Assembly (NCBI GenBank): GCA_015680905.1 | Contig: CM027382.1 | Span: 21,239,501 to 21,303,500, forward strand | From: Coptis chinensis | Lineage: Eukaryota; Streptophyta; Magnoliopsida; Ranunculales; Ranunculaceae | Reading direction: 5' to 3' | DNA: 64,000 bases | Part shown: positions 34,775-46,860 of the stretch, in pieces | Position numbering within the stretch: position 1 is the stretch's first letter | Layout: each line of letters begins with the position of its first letter | Notes under the pieces: model-generated | Told to the model about the DNA's origin: nothing | The model's database searches: none | The model's input: only the letters and a program-made list of their open reading frames with translations | Position numbers and translations under genes: made by a program

Positions 34775-35590
34775 GAACAAAATCAACATGGAAATAGTAA
34801 ACACAACTATGGAAACCTTAAAAAATCCATACACTACTACGTAAAAACAAACCCAAGACTACCTAGAAACAAACTAACACTGACGATAACAAACCAAAGT
34901 TCAAAACATATCAATAAACAATGAGAACCTTAGAAAAATCCATTATCAAGATTTCTGTTATTGTCCTCCATGAAAAACTTTACCAAAATCATGAAGGAGA
35001 GGATAATCAAGAAGATGAAGTAAAAAGCAGGAAGCTTTAGATCTTTGTAAAAACTTTTTGAGGTTGACACAAAAATCGAGGTCAAAGTTGTTTCATCAAA
35101 ACTGACCATTATCGAGATTTGTGTTGTTTTCATCCATGAAAATCCTTACAAAAATCGAAAAGGAGAAGACAAAGTAGAGGAACAAAAAAAAAGAACCCAG
35201 AGAAAAAATGGTAACTTGGAGCTTTGTAAAAAGTTTTGAAGGTTGGCACAAAAAACGAGGTAAATATTGTCTCGTCTTTGAATTACAAAAACAACGAAAA
35301 AGTTGCTGATAGTAGATCCGTAAATTGTTGCTCCATGATTCCCCTAATAGCTAATGTCCGTTTTCATTTTTGCTGGGTTGAAATCCAATGGTCATTAATC
35401 GCTAGTACGTATCGCTAAGATAATCTAACGGATAAATATTACTGTGCATGTCAACATCAGAAGTATGCAAGGAGAGAGAGTGTGTTGCAGAGGAGAGATA
35501 TTGTGGCAGAAGGAAAGAGAATGTGGTAAGGAAGGGCAAAAAAGTCAAAAACTTGTTGAATTGGTCAAAATAAAAAGGTGTGGCCGGTTG
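34775..35590 (-). repeat. Right inverted arm of the MULE-like element, with internal duplication
   Basis: Longer than the left arm because a segment of about 175 bp is present twice: 34937-35110 and 35111-35285. Both copies contain ATCRAGATTTSTGTT, TCCATGAAAA, TTTGTAAAAA and GACACAAAAATCGAGG-like text. The left arm shows this segment once (about 29000-29150). Confidence 0.65.
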
Positions 35591-36879
35591 GAGAACAATG
35601 TGTATTTACCATGGCCGAATTAGGCAATTATCCTTCGCTATATATAGCACGTACAGGTCATACTACAGATTTGAGTAGATGGTCTAATGAGATCTCATGG
35701 TCTAGTAGCTCATAGCTAGACAACTAGTAGTTTGCAACAATCCCATATATATACTCTTTAATCCTTTATATAATCTTCTATCTAATAAAAAAGAATGGTG
35801 TGGGGCCTACAGAACCCCATCCAATAGTTGTCATTGTTTTTCAGCAAGTTATGACACGGTGGAATCTAGGTGCTTGAAGGGTACGGTAGTGCATCCAGTT
35901 TGCTATCACAGCTCAACATCCAATTTACTTTCTTGATGAGACAACATACTATTTAAAAAATACATCTAATATGAATGGGTTATTTCTTGATGGCTATATG
36001 AATAGGTCTAATGGGAAAATAAGTCTGTAAAATAGAATAGACGCCTGTTGTTATTTCACATTTAAAGTAGCTCCTACAGTGTTGCCGCGAATGAGAGGTG
36101 TTGGGTTATCAGTGCCGTACAGTACGGGCACACCCTAATATAATATAAATAATCAATATCCCTACTTGTGTACGAAAAAGACGTTAAAATAAAAATAAAT
36201 TAAGTAGGTTATTGACTTGGTGTCATCTCACTTACTATAATAATAAAACATAGATATTTTCCAATAAACATGAAATTCCAAGAGATTTCAGTAAGTTGCA
36301 ATGTGAGGATGACTTTTTATACAAATTGATGACTTTCCTTTGTCCTTAACAGTATCCAACCCTCTTAACATTCCTTAATAATAACCTTCTTGCACTCCCC
36401 TTTCTCCCCCTCATTCACAATTCAATTAAACCCTTGCGTCTTCTGTAAATAACACATCCTCATCATCACTGTAATGGATGGGCCTCTTCTCCTTTTACCT
36501 TTTTATGTAGTTTTCCAACATCTATAAATTTATATCGGAGTTTCATATCCACCACATTTGTTCAACTTGTTCATATCAAGATACTATTCGTTTTATAACA
36601 TTAACAATCAAGTTTTGTGCCATTGCTAGCGTCCTGCCTTTTTTTAGGGGTAGGACCATCCTACCCATCGTTCAAGATTTCAAAATATTTGAAATTCCAA
36701 CAAATCCAAAAACCAGAATTCCCGTCCTTATTTCGCTATATTCCGAGTACATTCCAAAATTCATTGTTTTTCGACCCTTGATCTAGAATTCCGAATTTCT
36801 CAAAAAACGAAATATTCCGTGAAATTCCATTGAAATCATGAACTTTGATCCTACCACACTACACTAGGGGGGGATATGG
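35591..36879. other. Non-coding region between MULE-like element and hAT-like element
   Basis: No gene recognised. One perfect stem-loop, GGGTAGGA-CCA-TCCTACCC, lies at 36648-36666, in a stretch rich in ATTCCG/GAAATTCC words (36680-36840) that looks like part of an old DNA-transposon remnant. Confidence 0.4.
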
Positions 36880-37077
36880 TCACGTGTTAGGAGAGCAAAC
36901 CCAAACCCAACCCAATTACTAGTCGTGTCAAGTTTTTCGAACCCAAACCCAAATCTAACCCACTTATATAACGGGGTTATCCAACGGATGACCCGCTAAG
37001 CCAGCGGGTCAATTTTAGATCAATTTCGGATCGGTTTCCTACATATAACATGTATGCAAAATATTTAGTATTTCACG

Positions 37078-37159
<82 letters not shown>

Positions 37160-37400
37160 GGAAAACTTATCTTAAAATAGGTTATACAGGTCATCATAGG
37201 TTGATGATCCGACCCATTAGACCCGATAACTAATCAGGTCTACTAATGGATTACTCGGGTTAACATATGTGACCCTAACCCAACCCATTTATTTGATGGG
37301 TTCAGCAGGCCAACCCTTAAATAACCCAAAAGCCTTTTTTCCCGACCTGAACTAGCTAATTTCGTGTCGGATTTGTGTCGGGTTAGCAGATCATATACTA
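36880..37400. mobile_element. Probable non-autonomous hAT-like element with GGGT/ACCC subterminal motifs
   Basis: Many copies of AACCCAACCC, ACCCGC, CGGGTCAA and GACCCG occur in both orientations on either side of an (AT)n core. Dense short motifs of this type next to the ends are typical of plant hAT/MITE elements. I could not define terminal inverted repeats or an 8-bp duplication, so class and limits are tentative. Confidence 0.4.
37080..37153. repeat. (AT)n microsatellite, ~74 bp
   Basis: Uninterrupted AT dinucleotides in the middle of the hAT-like element. Confidence 0.95.
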
Positions 37401-37701
37401 TTTTGACCAAATATAATCAAAACACTAAGTGGTAACAAAAGAGATGAATTTTGTAGATCGAAAATTAGTGAGAAAAGTGATAGTGATCGAGAGAATGATG
37501 TGACTATATGTGTAGAGAATGATAGTGATCGGATGAGAACAAGTCTAAAAAACGTAGTTCTTTATGAAAAATAGTTTTGTATTTATATGTGTAAAATAGA
37601 GATTTCTTATAGCTAAAGTAATTGTAATTAAATATGACTCTTCATTGATAATTATCTCTTTGATAAGAAATAAACCTGGACATAAATTAATGTACATAAG
37701 T

Positions 37702-39484
37702 TGATAAGCACCCAAAACTGTAATATTAAACCCCGTAAAGACATAGCATTTTGGTTAATTATATGTTTAATAATTATGAAATAATTATATTTTCATATTT
37801 TTGCAGGTTTTCGCAGTTAATGTGAATATGATGATAAAACCTGGATCAAAGCACGAGAATACTGTGCATACTTAAAGTCTTTCCACTCAGCCCCAGTGAA
37901 GCCCAACAAAGCCTGACTAAAGCCCGAAGATTCCAATATAGACGAGAACCCGTCTGCGAACGGGATCGCAAAAAAGAAGACAAACTTCCGAAGCTCATAT
38001 CTTTCAAACCTGGACTCTGATTTCGGCAAGTGAACTGCTAGAACGACTAGGGTGACGAGTTCTACGCAAAGACAGGAAGTTGTAAAAACGCCAACATCTC
38101 AGGCCGCCACTAGACACAGCATGTGGACCCACTTTGTGGGCCCATAAGAAGTGATGAGTCATCACGCATGGACAAGTGGCAAGTTATGGACACTTTTGTG
38201 ACACCTTAAATGGTTGACTAGACTTGTGGGTAGCAAAGGTGTGCTAACTTTTGACATGGTTTGGTGGAAAAAGACAAGCTTGGAGAAAAGGTGGGATGAC
38301 TTCATGTGAGAGGACTTGATATATCTTTTGGGATATTTGGAGAAAAGGGGGATTCCATTCTTGCATTCTATTTTCGCTATTTTACATTTCATGCATTGTA
38401 TTTTTCTCTTTTAAGCTTTCGTACTAGTGTTGATACAGGAAGTCTTTAACTTATAATAAGATCTGTTTTCTTCAAGTAAATTTCCAGTTCTTGCTTTGCT
38501 TCTTCTTTACTTTTTCATTTCATCCATCAAAGACATCAAATCCATCCAAGGACTATGAGCTAAAACCCTCCCAAGGGGAGGGTTAATGATGCTCATGTGA
38601 GGATCAGGCTGCGTTTTAGTAGTCCAAAATCACTATTTAGGAAAATAGGTTTTGTTGTATATCCGATTCCAAAATGACTGAGTCTGATCAAGTTTGGAGT
38701 GTTGGTACTCCAGATCAGTCTCGTGCGAGACCCAGTTAGCACTAGGTCAAGTCTCCGCAAGATCCTATGGTAGCCGTCAGCCCGCTAGTTTGCCCAGTTG
38801 GTGTATAATTTAACCAGGAGTTGAAATGATATTCTAGAGATGGAATGTCAATTCAACCCCTCATGCTAGCAAGATGAACTCAGAGATGAGTACATTTTAC
38901 TAGGGATCGATACTTGACACCATTTTGGGTTTGTGTATGAGCTCGAGACGGATTAGAGATGTAGTGATAAGGGCTTTAAAAGTTTGTAACTTATATTACA
39001 TGATTATGATTGACCCTCTTCCTGTATCTCTCACTATCTAGTTTACTAAGAAATTAACAGAGATGAGTACATCTTACTAGGGATTAATACTTGACACCAT
39101 TTTGGGTTTGTGTATGAGCTCGAGACGGATTAGAGATGTAGTGATAAGGGCTCTAAAAGTTTGTAACTTATAGTGCATGATTATGATTGACCCTCTTCCT
39201 GTATCTCTCATTATCTAGTTTACTAAGAAATTAATATTTGTAGTTCTACGTCAACTTGCATTCCAAGTTTTAATTGAGAATATCTTTAGCAACATATCAA
39301 ATAACCAAAAATCCTACTCACTAATTCCCTTGACGCTGTAAATTCCAGTTGTGAACTTTAGCCTAGTCTTAAGGTTTGGACGATCCCTTACTCATCTATG
39401 CTATCGACCAGGTAACTTGATTAGTCGGATGTTTTACGGACTTTGGACTCAAAAATAACAAACCTATAAAACGTCGGATTATCA
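37702..39484 (+). repeat. 5' LTR of element C
   Basis: About 1783 bp, starts TGATAAGCACCC and ends GGATTATCA, directly followed by a PBS. Preceded by TAAGT (37697-37701), a candidate target duplication. Confidence 0.8.
38881..39234. repeat. 177-bp tandem duplication inside LTR of C
   Basis: Two adjacent copies (38881-39057, 39058-39234), both starting CAGAGATGAGTACAT and ending TACTAAGAAATTAA, with only a few differences. Confidence 0.9.
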
Positions 39485-40764
39485 AATGGCGTCGCTGCCC
39501 ACCTAAGGACGCTGGACACTTAATATAACAATTGGAATACATCACTGGGGAACCCCCACTCTCCTACACTCTCCTCTTTTTGATTTTTCATTTATTTTAC
39601 GATTCTACCATTTTCCTTACTACTGGTACTGATTTTTGTTTTTATGCTTAAAGGAACCTGTGATCCAGATAGGAATCATCACTCTTAGGACTTGTTAAGC
39701 ATGATGTATTAAATTGAAGTATTGCAAGTTTCTCCAAGTCTCGGGAGAGACTTTCACGTGTTGCGAGCGAGACTGCCCTGGAGTATCAGCCCCCCATTTT
39801 TCAAGCCCAAATAACTTCTCTTCTCTGTGTTGGTTTGGACTCTCTAGACCTGTTTAGCTAACTTCCAGTACGTTCACGAGTTCAACTCATTTCAGGAGTT
39901 AATTCGGTCGCTTAATTCTAATAGGTGGAGTTGCGAGACGCTCCAGGTTTCGCATTCTTCCACTCCTCGTCAAACTTTGTCGAAGAGTTTGTTTGGTTAA
40001 TTGCTATAACCTATTTTACATCGCGTATTTGTATGCTGGCATGCTCAATAAGAACTCTTTACATGTATAGAATTTTTCTTGAGTATGTGTGGTTCTTCAT
40101 TGCATATTGACGTTAATACGATTAATATGATTCAAATATATTTGGATGTCTACGTGATTTCAACCCGCCTGCTTAGATTATTTATGTATGTGTATGTTAC
40201 ATCCATTCACATACGCGGCATCACTATGCATGAGTTCGTTCTCGATATTCCTCTACCTCGCATCTAGTTGCACGTGTACGTTGTATTTTATGTATGCGTA
40301 GCTATATATTATTGCCTGCGTAGGACGTGTTTCTATTCACATATGAGTAATATAGGGTTACATGTGTAGCCTTCCTGTGTATAACTAGCATGTGCTTATT
40401 GCATGATTAGAATATTAATTGCATGATTAGTCATCTATTTTGGCATTTCTTGTCTTTATTTGCATGTTTTGTAATCTAATCACATGTTTAGGCTACATAT
40501 ACGGTTGCGAGAATATATTACTTGTGTTTTTCCCCCCTTCTCCATAATACATTAATTACGTAAACTTAAAAAAAAATAATATTATAATCATATTAATAAT
40601 AATCGCATAATATACCATAATCAATCATCATCCTATTCTATCAGTGTCTAGGAAACTTGAAAGATTGAGGTTCTCTAATTAAGGAACGTGCTAGCATGGA
40701 TAACTTCTCTCAATTCTCTCTTGTGACCTGGCTGCTGGAATATTCACACGTTATCCTAGCTTAC
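39485..40764 (+). promoter_or_regulatory. PBS and 5' leader of element C
   Basis: AATGGCGTCGCTGCCC follows the LTR; TGGCGTCGCTGCC matches the TGGCGCCGTTGCC tRNA-Asp-type Athila site with two changes. The leader to 40764 has no gene and lacks the GC-rich repeats seen in B, D and E. Its last five bases, CTTAC, are the target duplicated by B. Confidence 0.7.
40760..40764. repeat. Target-site duplication of B, left copy (CTTAC)
   Basis: Repeated at 49333-49337. Confidence 0.9.
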
Positions 40765-41959
40765 TGATAACCCATAAAAACTCAACTAGATTACTCTAAC
40801 TTCATTCTTACGGTATCAATTATTTCATTTCCTACTCTCACATATATATTCATGCAATATATAGAGTACGGAATCGTTCCACTCTTAAACTAGCAAGACT
40901 AAATACGAATTCAACTAATCAAACACAAGGAACAATGGTGAGAGTAATGAGATGTGAAATTTCTATTCTAAATAACAACTATTCTAACAAACAATAATCC
41001 TCACATGGCTTCCTTAACCTCCTCTAATGGAGGTTTTAGCCTAATATCATTATACTATCATTCCCAACACAAGAACAATAATAACAAGTCATAATTTAAT
41101 AACTAATTTAAATTTTATAAATCTAATTTTAACAATAGTCTAAGAATCAAAATGAAGACAACCTAATTTATGAATTTAAAACAACTAAAACAAAATAAGA
41201 ATTTAATCAATAACTAAATTGAAATGAAAACTAATACTTTATTATAAAACTAATAGTGATTCTAAATAATAATCTACTTTGTTCTAACACTAATTAATTG
41301 AAGGTAAAAACTAGATCTAAAACAAGCTATTAGAACTAATTAATGGAGTCTAACCTAATTTTCTAATCTAGATCTCGGTTATCTTAAGAGTTAAGTTTTC
41401 TCCATACAAATGGAGGAGACCAGATCCACTTTTTCGTGCATGGGCTGAGGAGCCATGTTTTGGGCCGGAAAATCGAGCCCAAAACCCAATTTCTTCAATC
41501 CACAGAGGCCTTTTTAGCTAGATTTGACTTCCACAGACTTTTCGTCCACTTTTACTCCTCTAATTGGGTCAAGATTTGGACCATTGGAACTTTCCGAGCC
41601 GATCGTTTTGACATAAGGTACGCCCAATTCCGAGGCCTGAGTCCAAAGATACGGTCTTCGGAAGTTATGTTGACTTTTGTGTGCTATTTCTGCCCGCATT
41701 GACTTTGACTTTTCAGCTTTTGACCGGGCTTTACAAAGGCTTTTTCTCCTTGAATCTTGGCCTTTTATCATAGAACTTCTTAGCAACCAACCCTTGCTCC
41801 TTTATCTCACAAAAGGGATGCATTTCTGCACATATTCGACTCCAATGCCTGAAATACACAAAAGCACGATAACAGTACTAACTCTTACTTATTAATCACA
41901 TAATTGGTCTAAAGCAATATTATTAAAGGGGTTAAAACTACAGTTTTGGGCTCTTATCA
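40765..41959 (-). repeat. 3' LTR of element B
   Basis: 1195 bp; minus strand starts TGATAAGAGCCCAAAACTG and ends GGGTTATCA. The pair differs from 48134-49332 by scattered substitutions. Confidence 0.93.
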
Positions 41960-43998
41960 AAGCACCCCCAAACAGCATTTTGCTTGTCCTCAAGCAAATA
42001 TGAGAAATTAGAATAAGTGACCAAAAATGGAGTTCTAACTAATCTCGTTTCGTCGAGTGCGATTGCATTAACCATATGCAACAAGGCCTTAAACCACAAG
42101 GAATTCCCTAGTGGACGAGTTATAGCCTCGTGAGAGTTTTCCAGTGAAGGTACTCACAAACTTCATCTATACTATAACGACTAAGAAATAAAACTATTGT
42201 TTCCTTATTTATGTCTCAATGATCTATACATCTCACTAGTATTTAAACAAGAATGATCATTCTAAAACTTAAACTAATACATGCGTAATAATCAAATCAT
42301 CTTAAGACAAACAACTATACAATGAACTATGATATGAAATGCAATGGCAGGTCAGTTTCTGAAACTTTTGGGTAGCATGCCTAAGTAGGTTCTCACAAGG
42401 AATGTGTCAAGACACAAAACACTCTGATTTTTCCACTCAAGTTTCCTAACTCCAGTGTGTAGTGGGCACACGTTTCCTCACAATCTCAATGACAATCCAA
42501 GGAAGCCGAGGTCGATCAAACACATCTACCACTTACTATCACAACAACCTATTCCTAATTAAGCTAGAGGTCTTTATTAGGTGATACGGGGTGTAGGTGT
42601 TGGTTAAAGAAGGAAAGAAATGGATATTCAAAAAGACAAGTGTGAGAAAATAGGGTCTTCATATTATGTAACTAGAGAAAATCTTGTTCTTTTGCTTCTA
42701 CACTTTGTTTCCATCCTTAGCCTTTTTATTTTGGCTTTTTGACTCATTTTATTCTATTTTTGGAGTTTTTATTTATTTTTTATTTTATTTTATTTTCTTT
42801 GGATGTAAACTTTTTTTTTTTTTTTTTTTTTTAAGCAACTAACTAATTTTTGTTTACACAGGTTTTTCTCTTTTCTTTTCTTCACTCATCCTATTCTTAG
42901 ACTTATCTAGATAGGTAGGCTGATTTTATTTTTTATTTTGTTTTATTGAGTAAATGATTTGTGGTTTGTGAAAAGGCTAATGAAAGGCTCAATCGGGCGA
43001 CTAGCAAATAATAAATTTCATATAGGTGTGAATTTTTGGCTATATCGATCCAAATAGGGCCTAAATTCTCGCTTAGGATATGGTATGGTGTTCAAGCAAG
43101 TGGATGTGTGATTTCTCTACTCGAAATTTACTTCTCCCTTGTGTCATCACTCAGATATTTCACTTTTATGAAGCTTTTAGGCTAGATGCTCACAAGATAT
43201 GTATTAAGTACTCTAACCTAGGTCTCAAAAAAATACTGCCAAGTACAATCAAAGATGTTGATGCAAGATGTTCATGAAAAGATGCAATAACTATTACTTA
43301 TATATTAATCTATGTTTCAAAAATTAAATCCTAATTCAAGTATTACGTGAGATTTCTAGACTAATATCATCATGGAGAAGGGAACAATACTATTATCACT
43401 AAGTGCCTAGTATAAACAATATTTATGATTTTTAATTTTTAATTTACATCATAAAAGTGCCTAATATTTGCAAATATTTCTATCCCACCCCCTAAACAAT
43501 CGAATGCTTTGTCCTCAAAGTGTAAAGAGATAAGGAAAGAATTTACCATAGAAACGTGGCAAAAAATTGGCGGTGCACATGTGAAATATTATGCGGATGA
43601 TATGATAACATGAAGCACAATTAAACTATTACGTACTAACTAACACAAACTCTACTGGAGTAAACATGACATGCAAAGGGTGGCAAAAAGATTTGAAATG
43701 AAATACCAAAATACGCCACCCCCAAACAAAATTGGAAAACTCTTTTTAAGTTTGAAAATTTTGTTTGGCCTATACTCCAAAAAGTTGGTATTGTACAAAA
43801 ACTTGGGTCTTTTAAAGTCAGATTCCCTAGACTTAATGTGATATATATGTATTAACATGTAGTTTCCCATATATCAATAATCTAAATAATTGTGGATCTT
43901 TCCATAAATAGTTAACACGAAATGCACCATTAAACAGAATTAAGTACCAAGATTTCCTATGGCATGGCTTAGTAGAATGGGAGTGAATTCTGATGGAT
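41960..43998 (-). other. 3' non-coding region of element B, PPT and hairpins
   Basis: No gene. The PPT beside the LTR is intact (coding strand GTTTGGGGGTGC), with hairpin TGCTTG-AGGA-CAAGCA at 41981-41996. A second module with CTTTGAGGACAAAG lies at 43507-43520 and an internal G tract at about 43715-43728. T-rich stretches near 42720-42840 parallel those in A and E. Confidence 0.75.
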
Positions 43999-45240
43999 CT
44001 AGAACCTAATCAAGCATAAAGTTTCTTTTTTTTTCTTTGAACGAAAAGATGTCCAAGTGAATGTTCGTGAGAAAATTGATGGTTGTGGAAGATATGTAGG
44101 GTATGGATAAGTTTGAGATTGAAGGAATGGAAAAAATGAGTGCGTGGTTTTAGCATAAAACTTATTGGCGGCATGGGTTGGTATTATCACACATCTGAAA
44201 ATGAAGGTATCAGGTGGCTCTTTAGGTAGTTCTTGAGAGGGTGGATCATCACATGCTCGTAGAAACTCGTCGAATTCCTCATCTAAGTTGTTCGCATTCA
44301 TATAATTATGGTATTCATCTCCATCTTTGAGGAATTCATTTATCTCGTCTATTGTGAGGTTTACTCCATCTCTTGTAGGGTCGGAAGGCAGGGTGGAAAA
44401 TTCTTTCGCTAGTTCAGTTATGTTCAAGGAGTCAAAATTGTGATATTTGTCTTCTTCCATAAGAGGGGTATCTACTAGTGTAGGGACGAGATCGTCGGAA
44501 GCACTAATGTGATATACAAAGCTCTCAATAGACTTAACTTCACCATCTATAGGAAAACCTAGTTGTCTCTGCTTTTGTCTAAATATGTTAACTTCCACAG
44601 AAAGATTTCCAAAAGAAAGAGTCATTGAGCCATCCCGACAATTGATTTGGGCATTGGCGGTTGCCAAGAAAAGGGAGCCCTAAGATGATGGGAATGGAAT
44701 CATGAGCAACTTCTATGTCAAGAATAACAAAGTCGGCTGGATAGTAAAAATCCTGCACTTTAACGAGAATGTTTTCAACTACACCCTTGGGATACGTAAT
44801 AGAACGATCAGCTAACTGCAAGGTCATTTTGGTTGGTTGAAGTTTTGTTAGACCCAGTTGTTTATATAAATAAGAAGGGAGTAGGTTAACACTCGCTCCT
44901 AGGTCTAATAAAGCAGTTGTTATGAAGGTATCACCTAAGGTGCATTGTACAGTAGGACGACCAGGGTCCTTGTACTTAACAATTCTGTTATGTTCAGATA
45001 AAGAGGGATATTATTCAGTTAAGAAGGCTTCATTGGGTATGTTAGTTTTCCTCTTCTTGGTGCACAACTCTTTTAGAAACTTAGCGTGTCAAGGTAGACT
45101 TTTTATAGCATCTAGAAAAGGTAGGTTTATAGTCAGATTTTTAAACACTTCCCTAATCTCATCAAAATTTTCGTCCTTTTTAGACACAATTAGTCTCTCG
45201 GGATACGGTGGTTTATCTCTATATTTAGTAATATTATTAG
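43999..45240 (-). pseudogene. Protease and linker of element B
   Basis: Active site LLDLGASVNLLP at about 44880-44915. Open parts: 44827-44588 (MTLQLADRSITYPKG) and 44667-43999, the last being a 222-residue frame with NCRDGSMTLSFGNLSVEVN, an acidic middle part and a Tyr/Pro/Ser-rich end followed by Lys-rich residues. A frameshift near 44660 separates the two. The linker runs into the 3' region with no RT. Confidence 0.75.
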
Positions 45241-45269
45241 TCTTTGCTTTATCTCTAGCCGTTTTCCAT

Positions 45270-46860
45270 CTAGGTGTCCATATTGGAACCTCTAGGAACC
45301 TCTACAAGTGTAGGGTCTTCAATTTCTATTATTGGGTCTTGTAAGGTTTTCCCTTTTGGTTGTGGTTTAACTGGTACTTCTACAGTTGTAGGGTCTTTAG
45401 TTTCTATTACAGTATTTGGTATGGTTTCATTTTCAGCTTCTATTTGCGGGTGGTCTTCAGGCATAGTTACTTTGTTATCAACTACTTTCCCTGAACGAAA
45501 GGTAGTGATTGCATGTAGGTCCCCTTGGTTTATATTACCATTATAGTGAATACTGTTTATTTTAAAGGCGGTGTTTGTTGACTTAGGATTAGGCACTGCT
45601 TGACCTGGAAACACGCTTGTTTGGTTATTATTTTGGTTAGGAGACATGTCAATAACCTTTTGGCACAAAGACTGCATCATTTGCATCATTTGTTTCATCA
45701 TATTAGAGTTTTGATCATGCTCGATCTTTCATCAAGTTTGAGTTTTGTTGCATAATTTGATTTTGTTTTTCCAACAAGGTCACTACTAATTTGTATGTAG
45801 ATGGTTGAACTGGAATTAAGGCTTATTGAGCTTTCATGTCTTGATGTTGATAGTTCTGGGTCATGGGAACTAAACCTCTATTCTGGTCACCTAAGTTTCC
45901 TTGTCCTTGAGGTTGAGTTAACTGGTGGAAGGTTGATGGTTGTGGTGGTGGTTGTGCATAGACAAGAGGACAATAGAAGTCGGAATGCTCAAGACTAAAA
46001 CAGACATTACAACGAGTAGATTTAATGTTCATGATAGGAGTGGGTTGTTGTTTAATAGAGATGGCATCTACCTTTTTAGTGAGGGCATCGATAAGAGTTT
46101 TAAGCTCGAAATTAGGTTTAACCTCAAAAGAAGAAGGAGTGGAGCGGGAAGATTCGTTACCTCCCCAATTGTTGTTCCTCTTAGATTGATCATCGAAGAA
46201 TTTATAAGCCTCCGAGGCTCCTTTACTAAGAAAACTACCCCCAGTCATGATATCTAGAACCTCCTTATGACGATGTAAAAGCCCCTTGAAAAAGGCACGA
46301 ACAAGCGTGTCCTTTGCAAGATTATGATGCGGGCATTCAATGAGAAGATCAGTGAAACGATTCCAGGCCTTTGAAAAGGATTCATGAGGATTCTGGTGGA
46401 AGAAATGAATCTTTTGAAGCATTTCATCTGTCTTCAGTGGTGGGTAAAACTATTTCATGAACAATTGAACAAGATTAGCCCATGAGTCCACAGAGTTTGG
46501 CATTTAGGCAGTTAACCAAGACGCCGCCATGTCGGCTAGGGTGAATGGAAACACCCTAAGTTTAACTTGATCCGGACTTACGCTAGGATGATGGAATGTA
46601 GTGAGAACTTGGTCTATCCTACGCATATGCTGGTAAGGCTTCTCGTGGTCTAAACCATGAAAAACTGGTAATAAGTTAAATATATTAGGGGGAATTCGAG
46701 AATCCCCCACTAGGTCTACAAGAACGATGCACGACTTAGAACCATCGTTTAGAGCTTTATAAAAATCAGAGAGAGGAGTCTCTTGTTCTTTAGCCATTGA
46801 TGCAGGTGTAGTGTGTGAAATTCTAGATAGGCATGTGGTATTTATGTCTACGAAAAACAA
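45270..46860 (-). pseudogene. gag of element B
   Basis: Open segments: 46860-46504 (PLSDFYKALNDGSKSCIVL, PPNIFNLLPVFHGLDHEKPY), 46422-45823 (199 residues, HQNPHESFSKAWNRFTDLL) and 45701-45270. A complete CCHC zinc knuckle, CNVCFSLEHSDFYC (CX2CX4HX4C), is present at about 46000. The N-terminus lacks the MRLRSG start of C, D and E. A few stops remain; it is the best preserved gag in the window. Confidence 0.8.

Larger units (their letters stand above)
28720..35590. mobile_element. Mutator-like DNA transposon with long inverted arms
   Basis: The sequence near 28720-29345, reverse-complemented, matches 34775-35590 over hundreds of bases. Shared blocks include TACGTATCGCTAAGA, GTCAACATCA, GAGAGAGTGTG and TTGATATGTTTTGAACTTTG. 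Between the arms lie a 197-bp tandem array and a decayed DUF1985-type gene, a domain often carried with Ulp1-like peptidases by plant MULEs. No transposase was seen, so the element is probably non-autonomous. Exact termini and target duplication were not fixed; edges are accurate to a few tens of bases. Confidence 0.65.

Noticed and set aside
34838-34855. CACTACTACGTAAAAAC, similar to the CACTA terminus at 61926
   Set aside because: It lies inside the inverted arm of the MULE-like element, has no subterminal CCGTGG repeats, and the matching place in the other arm has a different sequence. Chance similarity.
39925-40267. Two overlapping ~60-residue frames in the leader of C
   Set aside because: No homology recognised and not present in the leaders of related elements.
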